Assembly (NCBI GenBank): GCA_006176705.1 | Contig: QRFJ01005756.1 | Location: 124,001 to 188,000, forward strand | Length of the DNA: 64,000 bases | Direction of reading: 5' to 3' | From: Cocos nucifera | Taxonomy: Eukaryota > Streptophyta > Magnoliopsida > Arecales > Arecaceae | Shown: one piece after another, positions 11,493 through 22,730 of the stretch | Position numbering within the stretch: the first letter of the stretch is position 1 | How the letters are laid out: each line of letters begins with the position of its first letter | Position numbers and translations under genes: made by a program | The notes under the pieces: generated by a model | The model's input: only the letters and a program-made list of their open reading frames with translations | What the model was told of the DNA's origin: nothing | Databases searched by the model: none

Positions 11493-13083
11493 ATGTCAAC
11501 CCAACTAGGAGGTTTACTTGCCGAAGGGCAATCCATAAATAGGCCACCTCTTTTTAATGGGTCTAACTATACCTATTGGAAAGCTCGCATGTGCATTTTC
11601 ATTCAAGCCCTTGACTATGACATATGGAGTGTCATTGTCAATGGTCTATGCACTCCCACAATCATTATCAATGGCACATCCACTCCTAAGCCGAAGAAGG
11701 ATTGGGATGAAATGGATAAGAAACTTGTCTAATTAAATGTCAAGGCAATGAATGTACTCTATTGTGCCCTTGATGTTAATGAGTTTAACCAAATCTCCAC
11801 TTGCAATTCAGCAAAGAAAATTTGGGATAGGTCACGCATGAAGGGACAAATCAAGTAAAAGAGACTAAAATTAACATGCTAGTTCACCAATATGAGTTGT
11901 TTAAAATGGACCCCACTGAATCTATCACTAGCATGTACACAAGATTCATTGATATCATAAATGGTTTAAAAAGTTTAGATAAAGTTTACACTAACAGTGA
12001 ATTGGTGAGAAAGATTCTCAGGTCTTTGTCTAGGACATGGGAAGCCAGGTAACAGCTATCCAGGAGGTAAAAGATCTGAACATGTTACCTTTAGAGGAGC
12101 TCATTGGATCCTTGATGACACATGAACTAGCCATGAGTTGGCATAATGAGGAAGACAACAAGAAGAAAACAATAATGCTAAAATCCATGGCTGCTGAAGA
12201 AGAAGATGATCTGCCCACCAGTGAAGAAAATGATAAAGACATGGCCCTGATGATCAAAAAATTCAAGAAATTTATGAAAAGAAAAAGATAAGGATTCAAG
12301 AAGAGGAGCTTCATTAGAGGAGAAGCCAGCAGGGAGAAAGAAAGGAAAAAAGAGAAGGATCAGCCCACTTGCTATGAATGCAAAAAGTCAGGATATTTTA
12401 GGGCTGAATGTCCTCAGTTGAAGAAATGGCCAAAAAGAACAGAAAAGAAAGCCATGATAGCAACTTGGAGCAACAGTGATGAGTCAAGCTCGAAGGAAGA
12501 AGACCAAAACGAAGCAAACTTGTATTTCATAACACAAGATGATGAGGTATCCTCTACTCTTGATTCAGATTTTACCATTGATGAACTTCAAGATGCTTTT
12601 TATGACTTAATGAAAGATTTCAAAAAGATTAGCATAAAAAATAAAAGTCTTAAGAAAATAACTCAAACACTTTTGAAGAAAAAGGAAGAGGTAATTAGTG
12701 GCAACAATAAATTAAAAGAAGAGAACAAAATTCTAAAGGATGAATTGGATAAATTAAGGCCTTTAGTTGATAAATTCACTTATAGTTCAGAAAAACTACA
12801 AATGATCTTAAATAATCAAAGAGGATTCTATAATAAAGCCGGACTAGGATATGAACCTAAAGACAAAACTAAGTTTTTAAAGAATTTCTTCACTGCACAT
12901 AGTTCAATTGGCACCTCTCACATCACTTGCTTTAGATGTAAAAAGGTAGGACACAAAGCATTTGAATGTAATACTTCTAAGTTCAATGGAAAAACTATTA
13001 AAAAGATTTGGATTCCAAAAGGAACCATGTCTATTAACCCTAAAGGACCCAAGAAGACTTGGGTACCTAAGATCATCACTTGA
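11493..13083 (+). pseudogene. gag of element B (broken)
   Basis: Starts at ATG 11493. The N-terminal gag domain has PPLFNGSNYTYWKARM and a DWDE block, stopped after 79 codons at 11730 and frameshifted near 11840. A TRFIDIINGL-type helix lies near 11940, then an acidic/Lys-rich segment. The first zinc knuckle reads CYECKKSGYFRAEC (about 12370-12411); its His is replaced by Tyr. The stretch 12418-13083 is open, with a coiled coil and the second knuckle CFRCKKVGHKAFEC near 12930. It matches gag of A in plan. Confidence 0.87.
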
Positions 13084-13320
13084 TTGTTTATGCAGGAATG
13101 CCTTGCAGCCCAAGGATCAAAAAGGGAGTGGTATGTAGATAGAGGCTGCTCAAGGCATATGTCAGATGATAAGCAATAATTCGTCATCCTTGAAAGAAAG
13201 AATGGGGGAATAGTCACCTTTAGCGATAATAGCAAAGGTAAAATTATTGGCTATGGTAAAATTTAGATTACTCCTACCACTTTTATAGATAATGTATTAG
13301 TTAATAACTTAAAACATAAC
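13084..13320 (+). pseudogene. Protease of element B, active site altered
   Basis: WYVDRGCSRHM at about 13129-13160 aligns with the copia protease motif DSGCSRHM, but the active-site Ser is Arg (codon 13141-13143). Stops follow at about 13177 and 13264. ITPTTFIDNVLVNNLKHN identifies the C-terminal half of the protease. It is inactive as written. Confidence 0.82.
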
Positions 13321-14457
13321 TTGCTTAGTATTAGTCAACTTTGTGATAAAGATTTTAAAGTTTCTTTCGAATCTTTTTTGTGCAAAGTATCCAGCTCCTT
13401 AGATGATAGTTTAAAATTCATTAGATTTAGGCATGGCAACATCTACATGGTAAACCTTGATGAAATTGCCATGAAGAGTGGCCAATGCCTAGTTGCAATA
13501 AATAGTAATATAAAGGAAACTAGTTGGCTTTGGCACCGAAGGTTAGGTCATGCTAGCATGCATACTCTTTATAAATTGCATAATAAGGACTTAGTTAAAG
13601 GGCTACCAAAACTAGATTTCAAAATTGATCATGTTTGTGATGCTTGCCAATTTGGAAAATAAACTAGGAGAAGTTTCAAATCCAAAAATATGATTTCAAC
13701 TTCTAGGCCCCTTGAATTAATTCATATAGACTTGTTTGGACCTACTAGGACCACAAGCCCAGGAGGAACGAAATATGGTCTAGTAATTGTTGATGATTAT
13801 TCTCGTTTCACTTGGGTTTTGTTTTTGGCTCACAAAGATGAAGCATTTTCAATATTTTCAAAGTTTTACAAGAAAATTACAAATGAAAAGAACTCTACTG
13901 TGGTATGTATCCGTAGTGATCATGGCATAAAATTTGAAAATAAATACTTTGAAGAATTTTGGAATGAACATGGCATCATACATAATTTTTCTGCACCTAG
14001 AACCCCTCAACAAAATGGAGTTGTTGAAAGAAAGAATAGAACCTTAGTTGATATGGCCCGTACCATATTGTGTGAAGGAAAACTATCCAAATATTTTTGG
14101 GCTGAAGCCATCAACACAGCATGTTATATCCTAAATAGAGTTTCTATTTGCCTGATTTTAAAAAAAACCCCCTATGAGCTTTGGAAATGAAAAAGATCTA
14201 ACATTAATTATTTTCATGTTTTTGGTTGCAAATGTTTTATTCATAATAATGGTAAAGATAATCTAGGTAAATTTGATGCTAAGGCAAATGAGGGTATATT
14301 CCTCGGATATTCTACATCTAGCAAAGCATATAGAGTTTTCAACAAACACTCTTTGGTTGTTTAAGAATCTATTCATATCATTTTTGATGAAGCTAACAAC
14401 CAATCTTCGAGAAAGGAAGATGTTTTTGATGATAATACAAAAATTCTTGAAGATGGA
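13321..14457 (+). pseudogene. Pre-integrase and integrase of element B
   Basis: LLSISQLCDKDFKV, then the WLWHRRLGHAS pre-integrase motif (about 13530-13560) and CDACQFGK ending in a stop at 13660. The catalytic core keeps all three acidic residues: HIDLFGP, RSDHGIKFEN and GVVERKN (13690-14040). WAEAINTACYILNR and a stop at 14188 follow. The C-terminal part is frameshifted (14190-14460). Confidence 0.87.
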
Positions 14458-15155
14458 ATGAAGGACCTAAACTTGAAGGACAATAGAGTTCAAGACAAAG
14501 GCAAATTTACAACAATCCTGGAACAAAGCCATGATGGTGAGAATGAAGCAACTGATGATCATAGGGATCTATCCAGGGAGTGGAGGTATGCACATAATCA
14601 CCCAAAAGAATTGATATTAGGTGATCATTCACAAGGGGTAAGAACTAGATCCTCTTTTAAGGATATATTTGATTATCTTGCATTCGTTTCTCAAATAGAA
14701 CCTAAAAACATAGACAAAGCTGAACAAGATCCTAATTGGATGTTAGCCATGCAAGATGAACCAAACCAATTTGAAAAAAATAATGTATGGACTCTTGTAA
14801 ACAGACCCATTGACCATCCAATAATCGGCACAAAATGGGTATATAGGAATAAATTGGATGAACTTGGTAATGTTGTAAGAAATAAAGCTAGACTAGTTGC
14901 TAAGGGATATAATCAAAAGGAAGGAATTGACTTTGATGAAATATTTGCACCTATAGCAAGATTAGAGGCAATTAGATTGTTACTTGCTTTTGCTTATTAC
15001 ATGAATTTTAAACTATTTCAAATGGATGTGAAAAGCGCCTTTTCGAATGGTTATATTGTTGAAGAAGTTTTTGTAGAACAACTTCTCGGTTTTGAAAATC
15101 ACTCACTTCCAAACCATTTGTATAAATTAAACAAAGCTCTTTATGGACTTAAGCA
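14458..15155 (+). pseudogene. Reverse transcriptase of element B, N-terminal part
   Basis: Contains MQDEPNQFEKNNVWTLV, GTKWVYRNKLDELGNV, ARLVAKGYNQKEGIDFDE, FQMDVKSAFSNGYIVEE and ends at ALYGLK where element C inserted. The last five bases AAGCA (15151-15155) are the duplicated target site. The frame is open from 14458 to the insertion point. Confidence 0.9.
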
Positions 15156-17608
15156 TGTTGGGAATTACGTCCCAAAAGCCAATCGTTAGCCTGTTAACGA
15201 TTGAGCTATTTTGTATATGTAATTGATCATTGATAAATAAAATACTTTTGCATATTTTTCATCATAAGTCTTCATCTTCTAATGAACTCCATTTTTGTGA
15301 TGAAGTCCTTAGGATTATTTAGCTTCGATAAAGAAAGGATTTATCGATTAGTCCTTAAATTTGTTCATGACCAAATGATAGACTGTTAATTAGGACGACA
15401 GCATCTATCGAGCATAGGTCGCTGTATGCCATATAGGTTGGTTGTCCTCTTAACCAAGGAGTGTGGAGACACTGGTATGGCATACAGGTGAGATGTATGG
15501 GTACATCATCATTGAACATGACCAACTCCAGGGCATTCTGCAGTCGAGGATGTCTTTGATGGGATATAGGTATAAGTGTCCCTTAGACCTGAGATCACCT
15601 CAGTAACTTGTAAGCAACTCACTGTGCTTTGGTACCGGACTAACTAAATTTCTAATTTAGTAGCGGAAGGCTTCTGGGCATAGTCAAGTACTTGTGAAGT
15701 TGGTGCGCGATCAAGATGGAATTGACCACTCCAAGAGTTGGAGAAGAATGTATCACTGTATTTCAATATAGAAAAACCTTGATCAGGATAATCCATTAGA
15801 TGGATTTGTTATTTTGAAATATAATGTGGACAATCTAATCAGAGTTGATAGTTGAACTCTAAGGTGTCCTATAAGCATTTTGGTCAAGGGGATGAATTAT
15901 ATGGAAACTATATCTGCATAGGTTCTAAGGATGGTATTCTATACATTCGACTTATTCGGCCATCGGGTATCATTACTAGATGGTCACTTCGATTGGTATA
16001 GAAATTTATTTCTATGCTACCGACTTAGGTTCGGACCTATGAGGTCACACACATTAGAGCTCACGATCTGATTGGATGGTTGATTAACGATCTAGGGTTA
16101 AACGATCAATACGATTGATGTTTAACCTAGTATAAGTGTTGAAGGAGGATTGATTAGCAATTTGATTGCTAATTAGCTTAATTTGATTAAGCGAAAGAGC
16201 TGAGATTAAGTCTAATTAAATATGATTTAATTAGATTTAGTTTGGACTTGATTGGGTCAAGTCCAATTGACTTATTGGATAAATCAAGTGCAAGAAAAAA
16301 CTAGTCCTAGTCTAACTGGGACTTAGATCAACCCAATTTTCTAATTTGATTAAAAAATTAAATTAGAATTAAATCTAATTTAATTTGATTTAATTGAACC
16401 ATCAATTGGGTTAGAATCTAATTTAATTTGGTTGAGTTGGTTTTGGTTTAATTTGGTTTAGGAAACCACTTTGACCAAGTCATAGATAGAATCCTAATAA
16501 GATTAAGATTCCTCCTTGCGCCTTAGTCCCAATGCCTCCCATGCCTATTTTTTTAGTATTTTTTGTGAAAAATCCTTTTCTTTCTGATCTTCACGTATGC
16601 TCCCTCTCCCTCTTTTTCTCATATGGTAATTAGGTAGAAGACCAAGTCAAAGGAGTTTGTTTTGATATTGGATTCTATGAGATAGAATCCTAACAAACTC
16701 AAACTCTTCCCAAAAGGTGCCACCCCCTCTTCCAATTAATTTCTCTCTTATTCCATGTGAGAAACCCCTTTTCTTGTGCACCTTTTCTTGTTGGTACATG
16801 CCAAAAATTATGGAGGGGGCGCCCAAGACAAGGACTTGCCTTGTTTGACCTTTCCTTGTCTGGTATTTGACCTAGACAAGGACTCTTCTTTTCTTATATA
16901 TTTTGAATGAATTTTGGCTTGAAATTTTTGTGGGTTATAGACCTTTGAGAGGGCTTTGAGGTGTGTAAAAATCAGGGAGAGAACTTCTAGGCGTTGAGAT
17001 TCAATAGACACAAAACTAGGTGTCTAGGTAAGAGCAAAGAGAAGAAGAAGAGGGTCTTCTTCTAGGGTTGCTGTGTTCATCTCTTTCCTTCTTCTTTAGG
17101 TTTTCTGAGTGTTTCACATCTAAAACCTCTTCTCCTCCTCTTTGGAAGAGTCCAATCTATAGAAGAAAGGAGGCATCTGATCAACCATCAAAGAAAGATC
17201 AGCGCAGTACTAGCATGCTGTGCTGATTTCCTGCATCTGGATTTTTTATCGTGATCGTGGGCTCATGTGGACGACTCCTAGAGGCCGGACGTGTGTATAG
17301 CTTGCAACTTCATCCTCAAGCCTAGATTAGCGAGTTAGACATTCTAACTCGCTCAAGTAATAGATCTGATCTATTATTTTTTCATACATGCATGAGATGT
17401 AGAGTAGATCTAGGTTGATGTGATCAACCTTTTCTTCTTGTTTATTTTTGATTTTAGATTTAAATGCCATGCAATAATCATATAATATGATCTTAGATCT
17501 AGGGATTATCTGATATTTAGAATTAATTAGATTAATTTTGAGTCTTCCGCTGCTGATCTAGAAAAAGTTTCAAGATCTAGCCCTGAAATCCTAGATCTGG
17601 TTCCTTCA
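15156..17608. mobile_element. Element C: probable solo LTR (Angela/Tork-like) inside RT of B
   Basis: 2453 bp starting TGTTGGGAATTACGTCCC and ending GGTTCCTTCA, so TG...CA. It is flanked by exact AAGCA duplications (15151-15155 and 17609-17613) and has no recognisable gag or pol. Length, the lack of coding capacity and phrases such as TCTTCCGCTGCTGATC near the right end fit a solo LTR of the long-LTR Angela/Tork copia group; family placement is from memory and tentative. RT codons resume right after it. Short open frames inside (for example 17011-16808) are not genes. Confidence 0.72.
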
Positions 17609-18674
17609 AAGCAAGCACCTAGAGCATGGTATGAAAGATTGAGCAAATTTTTATTACATAATAATTTTATTAGAGGAAGTGTTGACACCACTCTATTTAA
17701 AAAAATAATAATGTCTTTCTTATGGTTCAAATATATGTGGATGATATCATATTCAGAGCTACTAATAAAATTTTTTGTTAAGAGTTTGCTAAGTTGATGC
17801 AGGGCAAATTCAAAATGAGCATGATGGGGGAGCTGAACTTCTTCCTTAGACTACAAATCAAACAATCAAAGGAAGGCATCTTCATCAGGCAAACAAAGTA
17901 CATTAAAGAAATGCTAAAGAAGTTTGGTATGGAAAATGAAAAAGAAATCGGCACTCCCATGAGCCCCTCATGCAAACTTGATAGACGAGAATGGTAAGAA
18001 TGTGAATGAAAAGCTCTATAGAGGTATTATAGGATCCCTACTTTATTTAACTACAAGTAGATCTGATATATTGTTTAGTGTATGCATGTGTGCAAGATTT
18101 CAATCTAACCTTAAAGAATCACACTTACTAGCTGTTAAGAGAATTTTTAGATATTTAATTTACACATAACGTAGGACTTTGGTTCTCAAAATAATCCTCT
18201 ATTGAATTAATTGGATACATTGATGCAGACTATGGAGGATGTAGAATTGATAGAAAGAGTATCAGTGGCATTTGCCAATTTCTAGGGTTGAACTTGATCT
18301 CTTAGTATAGCAAAAAGCAAAACTCTAAAGCACTTTCAATGGTTGAGCCCGAATATGTTGCTGTGGAGAGTTGCTGTGCTCAAATACTTTAGATCAAGCA
18401 GCAACTCGAAGACTTTGAAATTAAGCAAAATAAAATTCCTATTAGATGTGATAACACTAGTGCCATAAACCTGACAAAAAATCCCATTCAACATTCAAGA
18501 ACTAAACATATTGAAATTAGACATCACTTCATTAGAGATCATGTACAAAATAATAATATTGTGCTTGAATTTCTCACAACTGAAAATCAACTAGCCGACA
18601 TTTTTACAAAACTTCTAAATGAAGATAGATTCTCAAAAATTCGGGATGAACTTGGTATTTGTGATCCTCTTTAA
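17609..18674 (+). pseudogene. Reverse transcriptase C-terminus and RNase H of element B
   Basis: Resumes after C with APRAWYERL, then a frameshifted YVDD region (about 17735-17750). KFKMSMMGELNFFLRLQIK (17794 onward), IGTPMSPSCKLD, a frameshift near 17985, and SLLYLTTSRSDILFSVCMCARFQS follow. RNase H (18180-18674) includes DRKS, a degraded STAEAEY region, and NTSAIN-like and HIEIRHHFIRDH blocks. It ends at the TAA 18672-18674. Multiple stops. Confidence 0.86.
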
Positions 18675-19086
18675 TAATGCTTAATCTTAAATTTATTGGA
18701 TCATTTTTGACCTCCTTCCATCATTCCTAACACCCTTTTCCCATCCTAAAAATTCAAGAAAAATCAGCTTGAAATTCCTTTTATATTTTGATTTTTTTCC
18801 TATGCTCGAGAAGTCTTGGTTTTTCACAAAACCTCTCGGCTGGATTTCAAGGCCTTTTGCACTAAATGCGAGAGCTCTCGAAGTTTTTGACACATCTTGT
18901 CATTAAGACAAGAGCTCTCGATTTGTGTGGGACCTTTTAAAATCGGTCTACGAGAGGTCCCCTGTTCCATTCTTTCATTCCACTCGTCCGAGACCTCTCC
19001 TCCATTCTCTCTAAAACTCTTCTCCTTTCCTCAAAAACCCTTCAAATCACCCTCTCTTGTCCATTCCCTCTAAATCTTGGCCTCCA
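18675..19086 (+). promoter_or_regulatory. Spacer upstream of third ORF of B, with LTR-like palindromes
   Basis: Non-coding gap of about 410 bp between the RNase H stop and the third ORF. About 18800-19000 holds CGAGAGCTCTCG, AAGAGCTCTCGA, CGAGAGGTC and CCGAGACCTCTCC, the same palindrome vocabulary as the B LTR (10320-10680). Immediately before the ORF it becomes pyrimidine-rich. The motif sharing is direct; a promoter role is inference. Confidence 0.4.
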
Positions 19087-20530
19087 ATGGCTCCGAAGAA
19101 GAGATCGCTCGCTGCTCAAAGACTCTCCGTCACGCCATCGACTGAAGCTAGGGCTAAACGACAGTGCGACATGGCTCCATTTCCATCTTCTTCGTCATCT
19201 CGTGCCCGGCTTTTCGTTGCTACTATGATAGTTCCAACGGGCTACTATGTGGACATTGCTTACCTTGATCAGGAGCACTTCTGTATTGGGTCCTGGATCC
19301 GGCAGCAAGGTTGGAAAAAGCTCTATACCTTAGGGTGAACGTTTATCCAGACTTAATAATAAACTTTTTTGACCACATTAGTTTTGAGCATAGGTCGAAG
19401 GTGGAATCTATTGTGAAAGGAGTGCATATTTCTTTGGATGAGAGAAAAATAGGGCAGCTCCTTGAAGTGCCTAGGGCTGGGATTAGTAACCTAAATTTAT
19501 TTGATAAAACTAAAGCTCTTAAGTGTGTCTTAGAAAGGAAAGAGGTTGATGAAAATCTTCAACTTGTTTCACATCTTCTTTCGATCGAAATGAGATTACT
19601 GCTGTCCTTTGTCAGTCATATTATTTTTCCTAAAGTTGGAAGATATGACTGGGTTGGAGAAAGAGAACTTGGAGTCATGTTCTTTATGGTAACTGGAACT
19701 CCCATCGCTTTCCCTCTCTCATGCTACAACAACTGAAGGATATAGCCAGCAAGAGCAAGGCATGTTTACCCTATGGAATGATCTTCACCTTAATCTTCAA
19801 GGACTTTCAAGTTAATCTAGAAGGTGAAGATTTCAAAAAGCTGGCTCACACGGACTACATCAACGAGGAAACATTGAACCAGATGAAATTTGTAAAGAAG
19901 GATGATAAATGGGTGAGGGCAGATGAACGTGCTGCAATCGAGCCTGAAGAATATAGATCTCCACCCCCTCCGCCATCACCATCTGCTGGACCCTCCTTCA
20001 CTACACTAGGGTCTCCACACTCTCCTCAGGTGCCTTCTTGTCTTGCTCTAGCTCCTCTAGCTTTTGATCAAGATCTGTTAGTTGAAAGGGTGGTAGAAGA
20101 AGTGGTTCAGAAAGTATCTGAAAGGTTTATGGATATACTATCCAGTGCGAGGCATCAACTTTAAGTAAGCATTGAAGAGCAAAGGATATCCACTGAGGGT
20201 CAAATAGAAATACTTAGTCAACAAATCAGTGGACTATCTCAAAGGTTAGAAATTTTAGATGAGTAGCATAAAACATCAACTCAAATTGAACTACTCCTAT
20301 CCGATAATGTCAGGATTACATAGAGACTTGAAGAGAATATCACTGTCCAGTGCACCACAGCTAAAGTCCTCATTTCCACTCTGCGGCAGATTTTGAGTCG
20401 GACTTCTTCTTCTAAACCATCATCTTCTTCTAGACCATCACCATCTCCTAGACCTGCTCCTCACTTGTCTTTAACTAGACCCAAATCTTCATCTGAACCC
20501 ATCATTAAGTTCCTCTCTGGTGAGGATTAG
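19087..20530 (+). pseudogene. Third ORF of element B (Sirevirus accessory ORF)
   Basis: The best-preserved copy of this ORF in the window. I prefer the ATG at 19087 (MAPKKRSLAAQRL), which gives a basic N-terminus. A globular part carries WIRQQGWKKLY, VYPDLIINFF (frameshift near 19325) and IVKGVHISLDE. The shared block follows: IIFPKVGRYDWVGEREL, then MVTGTPI, a frameshift near 19710, and KACLPYGM. After it come a Pro-rich linker (about 19960-20040), a helical coiled-coil segment with stops at 20162, 20263 and 20321, a Ser/Pro tail, and a stop at 20528-20530. No membrane helix is visible. Function unknown. Confidence 0.72.
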
Positions 20531-20945
20531 GTCTAGTTTCTCTTTTATTTTAACTTTTGATTTAGGTATATTGGTATGAGATTCATTTTTTGTAAACTAA
20601 CATGCACCTCTAACTATGTAGTATTAAATCTTGAAATGGAATTAATCCTTTTTGTATTCTTGCCTTCTTTATCTCTCTTATGATTTTTTCATTGTTGTAA
20701 TTTTGATGATGACAAAAAGGGGGAGAAATATTAAGAAAATATATGCAAATGTATAATCAATTCAAACTAAAATATAAAAAGAAGACATTTTAGATAATGA
20801 ATTGTTTGAATTGATCAAATGCAAATATTATTCAAATCTTATTCATTTCATGAGAGCATACATTAAGGGGGAGCTTCAACACAAAAACTTTACATTCATA
20901 TTTCTTATAATCATTTTATGGATTGCTTAATGTTTTGTCACCATC
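20531..20945 (+). other. 3' untranslated stretch of element B
   Basis: No gene seen. AT-rich sequence between the third ORF and the polypurine tract. An earlier GATGATGACAAAAAGGGGGAG at 20706-20726 is a second polypurine-like tract that resembles the true one before the LTR. Confidence 0.55.
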
Positions 20946-20958
20946 AAAAAGGGGAGAT
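20946..20958 (+). other. Polypurine tract of element B
   Basis: AAAAAGGGGAGAT immediately before the 3' LTR, the usual plus-strand priming site. It is preceded by TTTTGTCACCATC. Confidence 0.8.
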
Positions 20959-22251
20959 TGTTGAACCCCCTAAATGATTTTGATGATGACCAAACATTAA
21001 AGTAAAAGATTACTAATATATTTTATTTTAAGTATTCCAATGTTAGAAGAAAGAGAGCTCTTTGACCAAAATAAGGAAGACATTAAGTGAAATCAATCAA
21101 AATTCAAATCCTCTTATTCGGAGCGAAAATTCTCTTAATATCACCTTGGAGCGGTCTTCGAGATATCTCGGATTTTTTCGGAGAGCTCTCGAGTGGACTA
21201 GCACGCCCCAAGCGCTGTTCTGGCTCGGTTTCGAGAGGTCTCGAGAAAATCTTGAGAGCTCTCGATCTCAAGCAACAGAAATCCAATTTTGGTGCCCTGA
21301 GAGCCAGAGGTCTCGCAGTCCCCGCGAGACGTCTCGTTCAGAACCGAGAAGTCTTGATCTCAGGTGAGCCATTTTTCTAGAAAGGTGATTTTTCATGAGA
21401 CTGAAGGCGAAAGCTCTCCTGTTCAAACCGAAAGGCCCCATAACTTGATGAGACATCTCGAGACAAACCGAGAGGTCTCGAGACTCGACGATAACTTTTT
21501 GACGGGGCGTTCCAGATCAGATTTTTTCGACTCCAACGACTAGTTGCTGCTCTCCAACGTTCAGATTTTGCTTTTTCTAAGCTCCAATCATCACCAGAAG
21601 AGAGGAATGCTATATATATAGAAGGAAAAAGGCTTATCCATGATCAAGAAGAAGAAAAATGAGAGAAGAAAAACACGCTTTGTTCTTGAATGAAAATCCC
21701 CATCTTCAATCAATTTGTTCTCTCAAGCATTAAAGAATCCTCAAGTGCATTAACTCCATGGATTCAAAGAGGCTTTTAACAAACTACAAGAATAACTCTA
21801 CTGCTCATTCAAAGGGGCCTTTTGAGTTGAAATATTTTCTTTCCCCTTTTCGTGTATTTGGTTTCAATAGGGGCTGAAACTTGGGTTTTGGGGTTTTTCT
21901 TACCGTTTGTTTATTCAAATTGGTTTATCTGATCTTGTAAGGATTGTGGTTAGTGAACTTAAGAAAAAACCAACTAGGTTATTGGATAGTGAGCTCGAGA
22001 AAACTATCCGACCGTAATCTTGAGGGATTATAGTGAAATTTTCAAGAGTTTGCTTGGGCAATGGACGTAGGTGCTGGGAGTGCACCGAACTACTATAAAA
22101 TTCTCTTGCTTGTGTGTGTGCTCTAGCTTGTGTCTTCTTTTTGCTTTCACATTTGATTTATTCAGGATTTAATCTTTTATCACCGTACGTATCTGTTTAA
22201 ATTTTTGAAAATCCAATTCGCCCCCCTCTTGGATTGTTCATCTGGGCAACA
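20959..22251 (+). repeat. 3' LTR of element B
   Basis: 1293 bp, TGTTGAACCCCC...GGCAACA, the partner of 10154-11431. It has the same palindrome-rich zone (about 21130-21490). Followed directly by the TSD CATTT. Confidence 0.93.
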
Positions 22252-22671
22252 CATTTTGAACAATTTATATTTGTGCACAAGCATATTTATTTTAGACTCC
22301 ACTTGGTTGCTATCCTAATGGGTGACCTCTAATCTATCCCAAATCTCCTTAGCTGAAGCACAAGTAGAAATTCTATTAAATTCATTGGGGTCTAGTGCAC
22401 AATATAAGACATTCATGGCCTTAGCATTTAATTCTATCATTTTTATGTCATGCTCATCCCAATCCTCTTTCGGTTTGAGAATGTGATTGCCTTCTACTTT
22501 GATTGTGGGAGTGTATGGGCCTTCTATTATAACAATCCAAAGTTGATAATCAAGTGCTTGAATATAAATATGCATGCATGCTTTCCAATAAGTGTAATTT
22601 GTTCCATTGAACAAGGGTGGATGGTTGATCGATTGCCTTTCAGCAAGAGATACACTCATTTGGGTTGCCAT
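22252..22671 (-). pseudogene. gag of element A, N-terminal part
   Basis: ATG at 22671 gives MATQMSVSLAERQSINHPP, then LFNGTNYTYWKACM and a DWDEHD block, matching gag of B. The frame stops near 22315, and homology continues in another frame to the insertion point of B at 22252. The rest of this gag is at 10153-9079. Confidence 0.87.
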
Positions 22672-22712
22672 TTGATCTTAACTCTTGATTGTTAAATCAA
22701 ATGAAGTGAGTA

Positions 22713-22728
22713 CCAAGTTTTGATACCA
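22713..22728 (-). other. Primer-binding site of element A
   Basis: The minus strand reads TGGTATCAAAACTTGG two bases inside the 5' LTR. The first eight bases match the initiator tRNA-Met PBS; the rest diverges. Confidence 0.75.
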
Positions 22729-22730
22729 CT

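Larger units (their letters stand above)
10154..22251 (+). mobile_element. Element B: Ty1/copia Sirevirus-like retrotransposon inserted in gag of A
   Basis: LTRs lie at 10154-11431 and 20959-22251, both TGTTGAACCCCC...GGCAACA. The flanking duplication CATTT (10149-10153 and 22252-22256) is exact. The internal order is PBS, gag, protease, integrase, RT, RNase H, third ORF, PPT. RT is interrupted by C (15156-17608). Without C and its TSD copy, B is about 9.6 kb. Numerous stops and a changed protease active site show it is defective. It belongs to a family distinct from A by LTR sequence but has the same gene plan. Confidence 0.92.
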
